Part shown: positions 42,877 to 51,146 of the stretch, piece after piece
Layout of the letters: each line of letters starts with the position of its first letter
Position numbering within the stretch: the first letter of the stretch is position 1
Assembly (NCBI RefSeq): GCF_021129235.1
Contig: NZ_JAJOMA010000011.1
Span: 1 to 64,000 of the forward strand
Length of the DNA: 64,000 nucleotides
Source of the DNA: Kineosporia mesophila
Lineage (GTDB): Bacteria > Actinomycetota > Actinomycetes > Actinomycetales > Kineosporiaceae
Direction of reading: 5' to 3'
Notes under the pieces: model-generated
What the model was told of the DNA's origin: nothing
Database searches by the model: none
The model's input: the letters and a program-made list of their open reading frames with translations, nothing else
Translations under genes and position numbers: made by a program

Positions 42877-43783
42877 GTCCGTACAGCCCTTCGGCTTGCC
42901 AGAAGAAGATGAAACCGACCACGAACATCACGACGCCGTAGCCGGCCGCCATGATCCAGGTGGTGGCGTCGATGGAGATCTGGTTGGGGCCGGTGCCCCG
43001 GATACCCTCCAGCATCGCGTACCGCACCAGGCTCAGGTAAACGTTGAGCGGGTTGGCCTCGATCACCTTGCCGAGGATGCCCCGGTCCCCGAAACGGTTG
43101 CCGACGATGTAGAAGACGCCCGACAGGTAGAAGATCAGCCGGTTGATGAACGGGATCAGCTGGCTGATGTCCCGCAGGTGCACCGTCAGCCGGGCCGCGA
43201 CGAAGGCGATACCCCCGCTGAACAGGGCCAGGAAGAAGTAGGCCGGGATGATCAGCAGCCAGTCCAGCTGCGGCATCTCACCGGTCAGCATGACGATGAC
43301 GCACATCACGACCGTGGTCGCGACGAGTTCCATCAGCTTGTTCAGCAGCGTCGCGATCGGCAGCACCGCGCGGGGGAAGTGCAGGGTGCGTACCAGGCCC
43401 CGGTTGGCGACGAGCGACTTGGCGCCGTCGGTGAAGCAGCCGGAGAACAGGCCGATCGTGAAGACACCGCAGACCAGGAACGCCGTGTAGTTGTGCGGCT
43501 TGGAGTTGCTGGTCAGGATGAAGCCGAAGATCAGGCCGTACACGGCCGCCTGGATCAGGGGGTTGAGCACCACCCAGGCCATGCCGAGCCGGTTGGCCTC
43601 GTTCGCCGACCGGAAGCGCGATTTCGCGAACTCCAGGGCGAAGTGCCGCCGCGCCCACAGTTCCTTGATATATCTGCCCAGCGGGGGCCGGCCCCCGAGC
43701 TGGACCAGACCGTACTCAGCGGCTCTCGCCGCTGCCCGCTGCGACGCGCCCGTCTCGGGCCGGATCGGCAGGATGCTGGTCAA
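42869..43783 (-). CDS. ABC-2 polysaccharide exporter permease (TagG/RfbD-like)
   Basis: 304-residue permease with about six membrane helices, partner of the downstream ATPase. Features are LEFAKSRFRSANEANRLGMA before the first helix, AVYGLIFGFILTSN, NRGLVRTLHFPRAVLP, which matches the coupling-helix region of ABC-2 glycan permeases, and a C-terminal FFWQAEGLYGRD tail. The complex would flip an undecaprenyl-diphosphate-linked polysaccharide across the membrane. Four-base overlap with the upstream dehydrogenase gene shows tight coupling. Confidence 0.92.
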   Translation of the reverse strand: MTSILPIRPETGASQRAAARAAEYGLVQLGGRPPLGRYIKELWARRHFALEFAKSRFRSANEANRLGMAWVVLNPLIQAAVYGLIFGFILTSNSKPHNYTAFLVCGVFTIGLFSGCFTDGAKSLVANRGLVRTLHFPRAVLPIATLLNKLMELVATTVVMCVIVMLTGEMPQLDWLLIIPAYFFLALFSGGIAFVAARLTVHLRDISQLIPFINRLIFYLSGVFYIVGNRFGDRGILGKVIEANPLNVYLSLVRYAMLEGIRGTGPNQISIDATTWIMAAGYGVVMFVVGFIFFWQAEGLYGRD

Positions 43784-45150
43784 AGTCGCTCCACGGTTGC
43801 GCTGTCGGTGATGGCGCCACGGGTGTCGAGCACCAGAGGTGCGAGCCGGGCGATCTCGTCGAGATCGTAGCTTGAGTGGCGTTGCAGCAGAACGGCGATG
43901 TCCGCCCCGGCGAGCGCTCCGGCGAGCTCCGGCACACGCTGGAGGGCTCCGCCCGAGGCACCGCTACCTATAGTTTCACCATCTGGTGCGAAATCGTGAC
44001 CAAGCTCGTCACCCGAAGGTGTGTCCCCGTGACCTCCGAGTTCCCAGGACGTGACGAACGGGTCGTGGAAGACCACCTCGGCACCGGCCGATCGCAACCG
44101 GATCGCAATCGGGAGGGCGGGCGACTCACGCTGGTCCGAGATGTCGGCCTTGTACGTCACCCCGAGCAGGAGCACCTTCGACCCCCGCAGTGGCTTGGCG
44201 ACGTCGTTGAGGCTGTCCTGGACCCGCTGGACCACGTAAGTCGGCATGGCGTTGTTGATCTCCTGCGCCAGCTCGACGAACCGGAACGGGTAACCGAGCG
44301 CGGCCTGCACCCGGTAGGAGAGGTAGTTGGGGTCGATCGGGATGCAGTGACCGCCCACGCCCGGCCCGGGATAGAAGGCCTGGAACCCGAACGGCTTGGT
44401 GGACGCGCAGCGGATCACGTCCCACAGGTCGATACCGAGTTCGTGACAGAACCGGGCCATCTCGTTCACCAGAGCGATGTTGACATGTCGATAAGTGTTC
44501 TCCAGGAGCTTGGACATCTCCGCCTCGCGGGCTCCGCGGGCGGTGACCACCTCGTCCACAATCTTCCGGTAGAAGGCAGCCGCCCGCTCGGTGCACGCCG
44601 GGGTGAGGCCACCGACCACCTTCGGGGTGTTGCGGAAGTGCCAGTGCGCGTTGCCCGGGTCGATGCGCTCGGGGGAGAAGGCCAGGAAGATGTCGTGGCC
44701 GACCCGCAGCCCGCTCTCTTCCAGCATCGGGCGCAGCAGTTCGTCGGTGGTGCCCGGATAGGTCGTCGACTCCAGCACGACGAGCGTGTCGGGTTGCGCG
44801 AACGCGGCGACGGACGCGGCGGCGGCCAGCACCATGCTCAGGTCCGGCCCGCCGTCCTGGGCCAGGGGGGTCGGCACGCAGATCACCACCGTGCGCGCCT
44901 CGGCCACGATCGATGCGTCGGTGTGCGCGGCGAAACCGGCCTCCCGCATGGCGGCGAGGCCGGCGGCGGACAGGTCGTCGACGTGGGACCGCCCGGCGTT
45001 CAGGTCGTCGACCACCTGGATGTCGAGGTCCAGCCCGGCCACCTGAAGGCCACTGCGGCAGGCTTCCTGGGCCAGGGGCAGGCCCACGTAACCCAGCCCG
45101 ACGACCACGAGGTCGAGCCCCGTGGACCGGACAGGCAAGTGCTGCGACAT
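43780..45150 (-). CDS. Nucleotide-sugar dehydrogenase (WecC/WbpA type)
   Basis: 456-residue NAD-dependent dehydrogenase of the UDP-ManNAc/UDP-GlcNAc class. It shows VVGLGYVGLPLAQEACRSG, the central CVPTPLAQDGGPDLS, and the catalytic Cys in PGVGGHCIPIDPNYL near residue 260. Since a WecB-type 2-epimerase is encoded 5 kb away, conversion of UDP-ManNAc to UDP-ManNAcA is plausible. The C-terminal domain carries an extra Gly/Asp-rich insert (about residues 390-420, with GDTPSGDELGHD and SGASGG) of lower third-position GC. The ATG at 45150 begins MSQHLPVRSTG; an upstream start at 45273 adds 41 atypical residues. Confidence 0.88.
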   Translation of the reverse strand: MSQHLPVRSTGLDLVVVGLGYVGLPLAQEACRSGLQVAGLDLDIQVVDDLNAGRSHVDDLSAAGLAAMREAGFAAHTDASIVAEARTVVICVPTPLAQDGGPDLSMVLAAAASVAAFAQPDTLVVLESTTYPGTTDELLRPMLEESGLRVGHDIFLAFSPERIDPGNAHWHFRNTPKVVGGLTPACTERAAAFYRKIVDEVVTARGAREAEMSKLLENTYRHVNIALVNEMARFCHELGIDLWDVIRCASTKPFGFQAFYPGPGVGGHCIPIDPNYLSYRVQAALGYPFRFVELAQEINNAMPTYVVQRVQDSLNDVAKPLRGSKVLLLGVTYKADISDQRESPALPIAIRLRSAGAEVVFHDPFVTSWELGGHGDTPSGDELGHDFAPDGETIGSGASGGALQRVPELAGALAGADIAVLLQRHSSYDLDEIARLAPLVLDTRGAITDSATVERL

Positions 45151-45302
45151 CTCCAGCGAATCCTTCCGCGCACCGATCGGTGTGGTTGAAGGACGCCGGA
45201 GGGGGTCTCCGTGAGACCTCGACCGTCGTTCAGTCCATGGCGCCCGGGTTGAATTGTGACACGCTGTGCGCATTGGCGGGGCGCAGAGTCATCAATGGCG
45301 AC

Positions 45303-46811
45303 CTAACCCGCAGGCCAGCCGAGAGTGGACCAGTCTCGTTCGTCACTCTTTGTCCGGATTGCCTCGACGGACTCGGTCTCCACGGACGAGGGAGCCCCGA
45401 GCCGGTAGTAGCGCCCGGCGATCTCCGCGCGGGCCCGCACGTAGTCGTCGCTCGCGCCCGGGAGCAGGTGCTCGACGAAGCGCCCGTCGAACAGCCCCGG
45501 GGTGAGGGCGTCGGTGACCAGCAGCTGGTCGCGGGTGATGTGCGGGACGCCCTGCAGGCCAGGTGCCAGCACCGGGCTGACCGGGAGCGGGCCGCGCAGG
45601 TCGCCCGGCCGGGCCAGGCGGGGCGGGCGGCCCAGCTGGTTGGCGATGGCGGGCGGCAGCACCCGGCCGATCGTGCGCCGGGCGAACCGCTGGGCGTGCA
45701 GCGAGGCGGCTTCCATCCGCTCACCGCTGGGCACGCCGACCGCGGCCAGGCCGATGACGGTGCGCGCGGCCTCGGTGGCGCCGGTGGGGGGATCCAGGTC
45801 ACGACAGGACGCGCTGAGCCGGTCGCGCACCCGCGCGTCGAGCAGGCGGGCCAGGACGGCGTCGAACTCGCGCGGGCGGTCGGGGTCGGCGGCCAGGGCC
45901 AGACCGCTGTTGCCGACGATGCGCGCCCGGGTGCGCTGGTCGTCGGTCACCGCGTCGGCGTTCGGCACCAGCAGCGTGGGCACGGCCGAGTAGAGCAGTT
46001 CGTGCACGGCGTTGTAGCCGCTCGCCGAGACCGCCGCGTCGAACGCCTTCAGGTACCTGACCAGCGGGAAGACCGAGATCTGCTTCGGGCCCGCGGCGGA
46101 GGCGGCCCGGCCGCGCAGCGGGGACGAGGTGACCACGACCTGCCAGCCGGCGGCGGTGAACTGCTCGACCGTGCGCTGGTAGGCGGAGTACAGGTCGCTG
46201 CGCTTGCTGCTGCCCAGGGTGAGCAGCAGGCGGGGCCGGTCCGGGTCGAGCTCCAGCTGCTCGATCGCCTGCTCGCGGCTCAGCTGCGGCACCTGCCCGA
46301 CCAGCGTGATCGGGCCGACCCGGCGGGCGTCCTGCAGATAGACCGTGCGGCCGACGTCTCCGGCGGAGGCCAGGTCTCCCGGCTCCAGCACGGCGGCGAA
46401 CAGGCGGCGGTACCTCAGGGCGCGGGCCCCGACGCCCTTCTGCCACATCGCCCGGCGGCTCCAGATGAACGGCACGTCGGGCATCCGGCGCAGTGCCCGC
46501 AGCACCCCGTCGTAGGGGTACACCCCGTCGAAGACGAAGGCGCTGGCGTTGGTCTCGGTGATCAGGGTGGTGATGCGCTCGGCCAGGTAGGCGTCCCAGT
46601 GGCGGCGCGGCACCTGTTTGCGCTGCGAGCCGGGCGCCCATTCGGCGCGCATGCCGTACTGGTTCACCACGGTGACGGCGGACGACAGCGAGAAGATCAC
46701 CGGGTCCATCCCGCCGAGCGAGGCGAGCGCGAGGGCGAGCTGACGGGAGAGGTGTCCCATTCCCTTGCCGTTGGTGGTGGCCAGCACCACGGTGGGCGGT
46801 CCGGTGCGCAT
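45303..46811 (-). CDS. MurG-like GT-B glycosyltransferase
   Basis: 502-residue glycosyltransferase resembling UDP-GlcNAc-type GT28/MurG enzymes. The N-terminus VVLATTNGKGMGHLSRQLALALASLGG carries the Gly-rich loop and His of that class, FVFDGVYPYDGVLRALRR follows, and the donor domain includes LLLTLGSSKRSDLYSAY and ASGYNAVHELLYSAVPTLLVPNA. A C-terminal extension of about 130 residues is not part of the usual fold. It lies 152 bp upstream of the dehydrogenase on the same strand and may lead that operon. CATCTG repeats stand just before its start. Confidence 0.82.
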   Translation of the reverse strand: MRTGPPTVVLATTNGKGMGHLSRQLALALASLGGMDPVIFSLSSAVTVVNQYGMRAEWAPGSQRKQVPRRHWDAYLAERITTLITETNASAFVFDGVYPYDGVLRALRRMPDVPFIWSRRAMWQKGVGARALRYRRLFAAVLEPGDLASAGDVGRTVYLQDARRVGPITLVGQVPQLSREQAIEQLELDPDRPRLLLTLGSSKRSDLYSAYQRTVEQFTAAGWQVVVTSSPLRGRAASAAGPKQISVFPLVRYLKAFDAAVSASGYNAVHELLYSAVPTLLVPNADAVTDDQRTRARIVGNSGLALAADPDRPREFDAVLARLLDARVRDRLSASCRDLDPPTGATEAARTVIGLAAVGVPSGERMEAASLHAQRFARRTIGRVLPPAIANQLGRPPRLARPGDLRGPLPVSPVLAPGLQGVPHITRDQLLVTDALTPGLFDGRFVEHLLPGASDDYVRARAEIAGRYYRLGAPSSVETESVEAIRTKSDERDWSTLGWPAG

Positions 46812-46830
46812 GGAGTGAGGTCGCCGTCCT

Positions 46831-46867
46831 CATCTGCATCTGGAGATTTTCATCTGCGTCTCATCTG
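46831..46867. repeat. Four CATCTG direct repeats upstream of MurG-like gene
   Basis: CATCTG occurs at 46831, 46837, 46851 and 46862, that is 20-56 bp before the MurG-like start and about 183 bp before the divergent GT4 gene. A regulatory function is only a guess. Confidence 0.4.
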
Positions 46868-47049
46868 ACACATCAGTGTGCTGCCACCTCGGCTGTTCGG
46901 AGGGGGAGGCCCTCGTTAACCGTGGTGGGGCCCAACATACGGCAGACTTGGCCGTCGCAGATCCGGTACATCCTGTGACGATGCGTGCCGGACCGGCCCG
47001 CTGAGATCTCGGTCCGGATGTCGGTTCAGATTTCGAGGAGAGGTTCCGC

Positions 47050-48720
47050 ATGGGAGCGTTCGCCCGCTGGCGGCGGAAGCTCAGACGCCAGGTGACAGCG
47101 GTGCCCCGCCGCGGTCGCCGGGCCGCGCGCATCGCGATCACCTACGCCGAGATCGGCGCCGCCGTGCGCCGGGACAAGGACAGGCGGCACGACGACGCCC
47201 TGCGCCTGCTGCACGACGCGGCCCGGCGCAGTCCGGCCGACATGCGGGTGGCCCGGCTGCGCACCCAGGTGCTGGCCCGCACCGGGCAGCTGTCCGACGC
47301 GGTGGCCGAGGCATCCCGGCTGGCGATGGCCGCGCCCAGCGGGAAGAACGTGCGGCTCCAGCGCTCGGTGCAGGGCCGGCTGGTGGAGACCGACGCGGGC
47401 TGGCGGCCGAGCGTGCCCGGGCCCCGCCCGGCCCGGCTCGCCGAACCCGTTCCCGGCCGGGTGCTGTACCTGGCCAAGGAGTCGATGCCGCACCGCAACA
47501 ACGGCTACTGCACCCGCACCCACGAGACGCTCCTGGCGGTGCGCGGGGCCGGGCGCGACCCGGTGGCGGTGACCCTGCCCGGGTTCCCCCCGGCGGCCGA
47601 CGGCGACGTCCGGGTCGGCCCGATCTCCCCGATCTCCAGGGTCGACGCGATCGACTACCACCACGTGATGCCCGGCGCCGGGCAGCTCTCGGCGGTGACC
47701 TGGGAGGAGTACGTCCAGCTGACCACCACCGCGTTCGCCCGGCAGGTGGCGCGGGTGCGGCCGCAGGTGCTGCACGCCGGCTCCGGCCACCGGGGCTACG
47801 ACCTGGGCGTGGTCGGCGAGGCGCTGTCGGGGTGGGCCGGGCTGCCGTGGATCTACGAGGTGCGCTCGTTCTTCGAGACCACCTGGACCGCCGACGAGCG
47901 CTACGCCGAGCACGCCGAGTACTACCGGCGCCGGTTCGCCGCCGAGACCCGGGCGATGCGCGCGGCCGACGCCGTGGTCACCCTGAGCGGGCCGATGCGT
48001 GAAGAGATCGTGCACGGTCACGGGGTGCCCGAGGACAAGGTCTTCGTCATTCCCAACGCCGTCGACCTGGACCGGTTCCAGCCTCGGGCCCGGTCTGGGG
48101 AAAAGCGCCGGGCGCTCGGTCTGGACGGCACCTTCGTCCTCGGTTACATCAGCAACCTCGACCATTTCCGCGAGGGGCAGGAGGTGCTGCTGGCCGCCGC
48201 GGCGCTCCTGCGCAGGCAGGGGCTGCCGATCAGTGTGCTGCTCGTGGGGGAGGGGCGCCGCCGGGCCGAGCTGGAGGCCCGGGCCGACGAGCTCGGCCTC
48301 GGGGAGGCCGCGGTGTTCGCCGGGTCGGTGCCCTTCGACGAGGTGCCCGACTGGTACGCGCAGGTCGACCTGTTCGTGGTGCCCCGGGTGCCGGAACGGG
48401 CGGGCCGGATGGTCTCGCCGATGAAACCCTTCGAGGCGATGGCGATGGAGGTGCCGCTGCTGGTGAGCGACCTGCCCGCGCTGGTCGAGATCGCCGGGGA
48501 GAACCTGGAGCGCGCCAGTGTGTTCGCCGCGGGCGACGCCCAGTCGCTGGCCGGGGCGGTGGCCTGGCTCGCGGACCATCCCGAGGAGATGGCGAAACGT
48601 GCCGCGGAGGCGGCCGACTGGGTGCGCCGGGAGCGCACCTGGGCCGGGAACGGCCGGTCTTTCGACGCGGTCTACACGTTCGCGCAGCAGCGCTATGCGG
48701 AAAGGGCCCACGGATGCTGA
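47050..48720 (+). CDS. GT4 glycosyltransferase with N-terminal helical extension
   Basis: 556-residue glycosyltransferase. The first 110 residues are basic and helical with a TPR-like stretch (DDALRLLHDAARRSPADMR, then TQVLARTGQLSDAVAEA). The GT-B domain follows, with GRVLYLAKESMPHRNNGYCTRT, VLHAGSGHRGYDLGVVG, and FVIPNAVDLDRFQPRA at the domain junction. The donor site region reads RMVSPMKPFEAMAMEVPLLVSD, with the family E-x7-E. A GAGGAGAGG ribosome binding site is clear. It overlaps the next glycosyltransferase by seven bases, starting an operon of four genes. Confidence 0.9.
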   Translation: MGAFARWRRKLRRQVTAVPRRGRRAARIAITYAEIGAAVRRDKDRRHDDALRLLHDAARRSPADMRVARLRTQVLARTGQLSDAVAEASRLAMAAPSGKNVRLQRSVQGRLVETDAGWRPSVPGPRPARLAEPVPGRVLYLAKESMPHRNNGYCTRTHETLLAVRGAGRDPVAVTLPGFPPAADGDVRVGPISPISRVDAIDYHHVMPGAGQLSAVTWEEYVQLTTTAFARQVARVRPQVLHAGSGHRGYDLGVVGEALSGWAGLPWIYEVRSFFETTWTADERYAEHAEYYRRRFAAETRAMRAADAVVTLSGPMREEIVHGHGVPEDKVFVIPNAVDLDRFQPRARSGEKRRALGLDGTFVLGYISNLDHFREGQEVLLAAAALLRRQGLPISVLLVGEGRRRAELEARADELGLGEAAVFAGSVPFDEVPDWYAQVDLFVVPRVPERAGRMVSPMKPFEAMAMEVPLLVSDLPALVEIAGENLERASVFAAGDAQSLAGAVAWLADHPEEMAKRAAEAADWVRRERTWAGNGRSFDAVYTFAQQRYAERAHGC

Positions 48721-49976
48721 TCTCGATGCCCGGGCGTGACCAGAGCACCGAGGGCTGGATCGCCGAGACCTTCGCGGCCCTGGCCCGGGTGCCGGTCGAG
48801 GGTCCGGAGCCGGTGGTCTGGCCGTTCACCCCTTACTACACCGGAAACCCCTTCCAGAGCGTGCTCTACAGCCGGTTCGCCGGGCGGGGGCTGGTGGCCG
48901 CGCCCACGTTCCGCATCACCGACCTGCTCGCCACCACCCGCAACTGGCCCGGTGACGTGCCGCTCGTGGTGCATCTGCACTGGCTGAACCAGGTGCTCGC
49001 CAAGTGCACCGACGACCGCAGTGCCGACGAGGCCGTGGGCCGGCACGCCGACCTGCTCGACACGCTGAAAGACCGCGGTGCCCGCCTGGTCTGGACGGTG
49101 CACAACGTGCTGCCGCACGACACCCGGTTCGAGGCGCAGGAGGTACGGCTGCGCGAGCAGGTGGTGGAGCGCACCGACCTGGTGCACGTGATGAGCCCCG
49201 CCACCGTCGCGGCGGTCGGCGACTGGTTCGCGCTGCCGCCCGAGAAGGTCTACCAGTGCGACCATCCCGGTTATCAAGGGGTGTACCCGGACTGGATCGG
49301 CCGCACCGACGCCCGGCGCCGGCTGCGCATCCCCGACGGCGCGGTGGCCCTGCTGTTGACGGGCGCGGTGAAGCCGTACAAGGGCATCGCGGATCTGCTC
49401 GAGGCGGTGGACCGGGTCTCCCGGGTGCGGCCGGGCGAGATCGTGCTGATCGTGGCGGGCAAGCCCGACGACGCGCCCGAGACCCGGGAGTTCCTGACCG
49501 CGGCGGCCGCGCACCCGGCGGTGCGGCTGATGCCCGTGCCGGTGCCCGACGTCGACATCCAGGTGCTGATGCGGGCCGCCGACCTGGTGGCCCTGCCCTA
49601 CCGGCGCTCGCTGAACTCGGGGGTGCTGGCCCTGGCCCTGAGTTTCGGCCGGCCGGTGCTGATGCCGTCGAACTCCGGATCGCTGCCGGTGGTGGACGGA
49701 GGCGCCGCGCTGATCTATCCGGCCGATGGGGTGGAGGCCCTCACCGAGGCCGTCTTCTCCTGTCTGGACGTCGATCTCGGGGCGCTCGACCGGGCCGCGG
49801 CGGCGGCCGGGCGGCGGATCGACCGGGCGGTGGTGGCCGAGCGGTTCGCCGCCGACATGCGCTCGTGGGCCGACACCGGGGTGGTGCCGCAGGCGCCGGT
49901 GGTCACGGTCCTCTCAGCGCAGGACGACGTGGTCGCCGGGGTGGCGGCCGGTGTCCCTCCGGGGGCCTCACGATGA
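48714..49976 (+). CDS. GT4-like glycosyltransferase
   Basis: 420-residue GT-B enzyme. LVVHLHWLNQVLAKCTDD and RLVWTVHNVLPHDTRFEAQE lie in the acceptor half; ALLLTGAVKPYKGIADLLEAV and VALPYRRSLNSGVLALALSFG form the donor half, resembling family enzymes that transfer to lipid-linked intermediates. The specific sugar is unknown. Its start overlaps the previous gene and its TGA overlaps the ATG of wecB (ATGA), consistent with coupled translation in one polysaccharide operon. Confidence 0.88.
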   Translation: MLISMPGRDQSTEGWIAETFAALARVPVEGPEPVVWPFTPYYTGNPFQSVLYSRFAGRGLVAAPTFRITDLLATTRNWPGDVPLVVHLHWLNQVLAKCTDDRSADEAVGRHADLLDTLKDRGARLVWTVHNVLPHDTRFEAQEVRLREQVVERTDLVHVMSPATVAAVGDWFALPPEKVYQCDHPGYQGVYPDWIGRTDARRRLRIPDGAVALLLTGAVKPYKGIADLLEAVDRVSRVRPGEIVLIVAGKPDDAPETREFLTAAAAHPAVRLMPVPVPDVDIQVLMRAADLVALPYRRSLNSGVLALALSFGRPVLMPSNSGSLPVVDGGAALIYPADGVEALTEAVFSCLDVDLGALDRAAAAAGRRIDRAVVAERFAADMRSWADTGVVPQAPVVTVLSAQDDVVAGVAAGVPPGASR

Positions 49977-51139
49977 GGAAGCTGGTTCACGTCACCGGCG
50001 CCCGGCCCAACTTCCCCAAGGCCGCGCCGGTGCTGGAGGCGCTGCACGGCCGGGTGGAGCAGGTGCTGGTGCACACCGGTCAGCACTACGACGACCGTCT
50101 CAGCCGGGTCTTCTTCGACGAGCTCGGCCTGCCCGAGCCGGATCTCGACCTGGGGGTGGGCTCGGGCAGCCACGCCGGGCAGACCGCGGCGGTGATGACC
50201 GGCCTGGAGAAGGTCTTCCTCGAGCACGAGCCCGATCTGGTGGTGGTCTACGGCGACATCAACTCCACCCTGGCCGCCGCCCTGGTCGCGGCCAAGCTGC
50301 TGGTCCCGGTGGCGCACGTCGAGGCCGGGCTGCGCAGTTTCGACATGACCATGCCGGAAGAGGTGAACCGCCGGGTCACCGACCAGCTCTCCGACCTGCT
50401 GCTGGTCACCAGCGCCGACGCGGTGGGGCACCTGGCGCGCGAGGGGGTGCCGGCCGACCGCATCCACTTCGTCGGCAACCCGATGATCGACACCCTGCTG
50501 AAGCACCTGGACCGCTTCGACGAGGCCGCCGCCCGGGCCACCCACGGCCTGGACGGCGACTACCTGGTCGCCACGCTGCACCGGCCCTCGAACGTGGACG
50601 ACCCGGCCGCGGTCGAGCGCCTGGTCGCGGTGCTGCACCGGGCCGCGGAACGCGTGCCGCTGGTGGTGCCGCTGCACCCGCGTGGCCGCGACCGACTCCA
50701 GAAGGCGGGCCTGCACGCGTCCTCTGCCGTGAAAATCCTCGACCCCCTGCCCTACACGAGCTTTCTCGCACTGGTGCGGGGTGCGTCCGCCGTTCTCACC
50801 GACTCCGGAGGAGTGCAGGAAGAGGCGGCCGTGCTCGGCGTGCCCTGCCTGACCATGCGGCCCAACACCGAGCGGCCCGTGACGATCACGCACGGCACCA
50901 ACCGCCTGGTGACACCGGATGAGGTGCCGGCCGCGCTCGACGAGGTGCTTGCGCGGCCGAGGGCACCCCGCCCGGCCCCGTTGGGGCAACGCCCCCCACT
51001 CTGGGACGGAGCCGCCGGCCCCCGCATCGCCGAGGCAATCCTCACCTACCTCGGCACCCCCCAAGCTCTTCGTGATCATGCAAACCTTCCCCGGGGAAGG
51101 GGCGCCTCCCGGGCCCCCAGGGGCTGGGGGATTGCATGA
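49973..51139 (+). CDS. wecB: UDP-GlcNAc 2-epimerase, non-hydrolysing (WecB family)
   Basis: 388-residue epimerase converting UDP-GlcNAc to UDP-ManNAc. The family blocks are HVTGARPNFPKAAPVLEAL, HTGQHYDDRLS, VVVYGDINSTLAAALVAAK, HVEAGLRSFDMTMPEEVNRR and the C-terminal DSGGVQEEAAVLGVPCLTMR with PNTERPVT. The ATG at 49973 overlaps the preceding stop. The last 23 residues, from about Leu366 (LRDHANLPRGRG onward), are encoded by a palindromic repeat element and are unlikely to belong to the ancestral enzyme. The product probably feeds the WecC-like dehydrogenase. Confidence 0.93.
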   Translation: MRKLVHVTGARPNFPKAAPVLEALHGRVEQVLVHTGQHYDDRLSRVFFDELGLPEPDLDLGVGSGSHAGQTAAVMTGLEKVFLEHEPDLVVVYGDINSTLAAALVAAKLLVPVAHVEAGLRSFDMTMPEEVNRRVTDQLSDLLLVTSADAVGHLAREGVPADRIHFVGNPMIDTLLKHLDRFDEAAARATHGLDGDYLVATLHRPSNVDDPAAVERLVAVLHRAAERVPLVVPLHPRGRDRLQKAGLHASSAVKILDPLPYTSFLALVRGASAVLTDSGGVQEEAAVLGVPCLTMRPNTERPVTITHGTNRLVTPDEVPAALDEVLARPRAPRPAPLGQRPPLWDGAAGPRIAEAILTYLGTPQALRDHANLPRGRGASRAPRGWGIA

Positions 51140-51146
51140 TCACGAA
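51069..51146. repeat. Palindromic repeat element, copy 1, spanning wecB end
   Basis: TTCGTGATCATGCAA at 51069-51083 is the exact complement of 51132-51146. Between the arms lie two GC-rich hairpins, one of them CCTTCCCCGGGGAAGG. A related sequence occurs at 57334, sharing TTCGTGATCATGCA, CCCCCAGCC and GGGAGG with GCCCC. The wecB stop and the methyltransferase ATG both lie in the right arm. Confidence 0.88.

Noticed and set aside
47026-48711. Minus-strand open frame opposite the GT4 gene
   Set aside because: The plus-strand protein has a recognisable GT-B domain and ribosome binding site; the opposite frame has neither.
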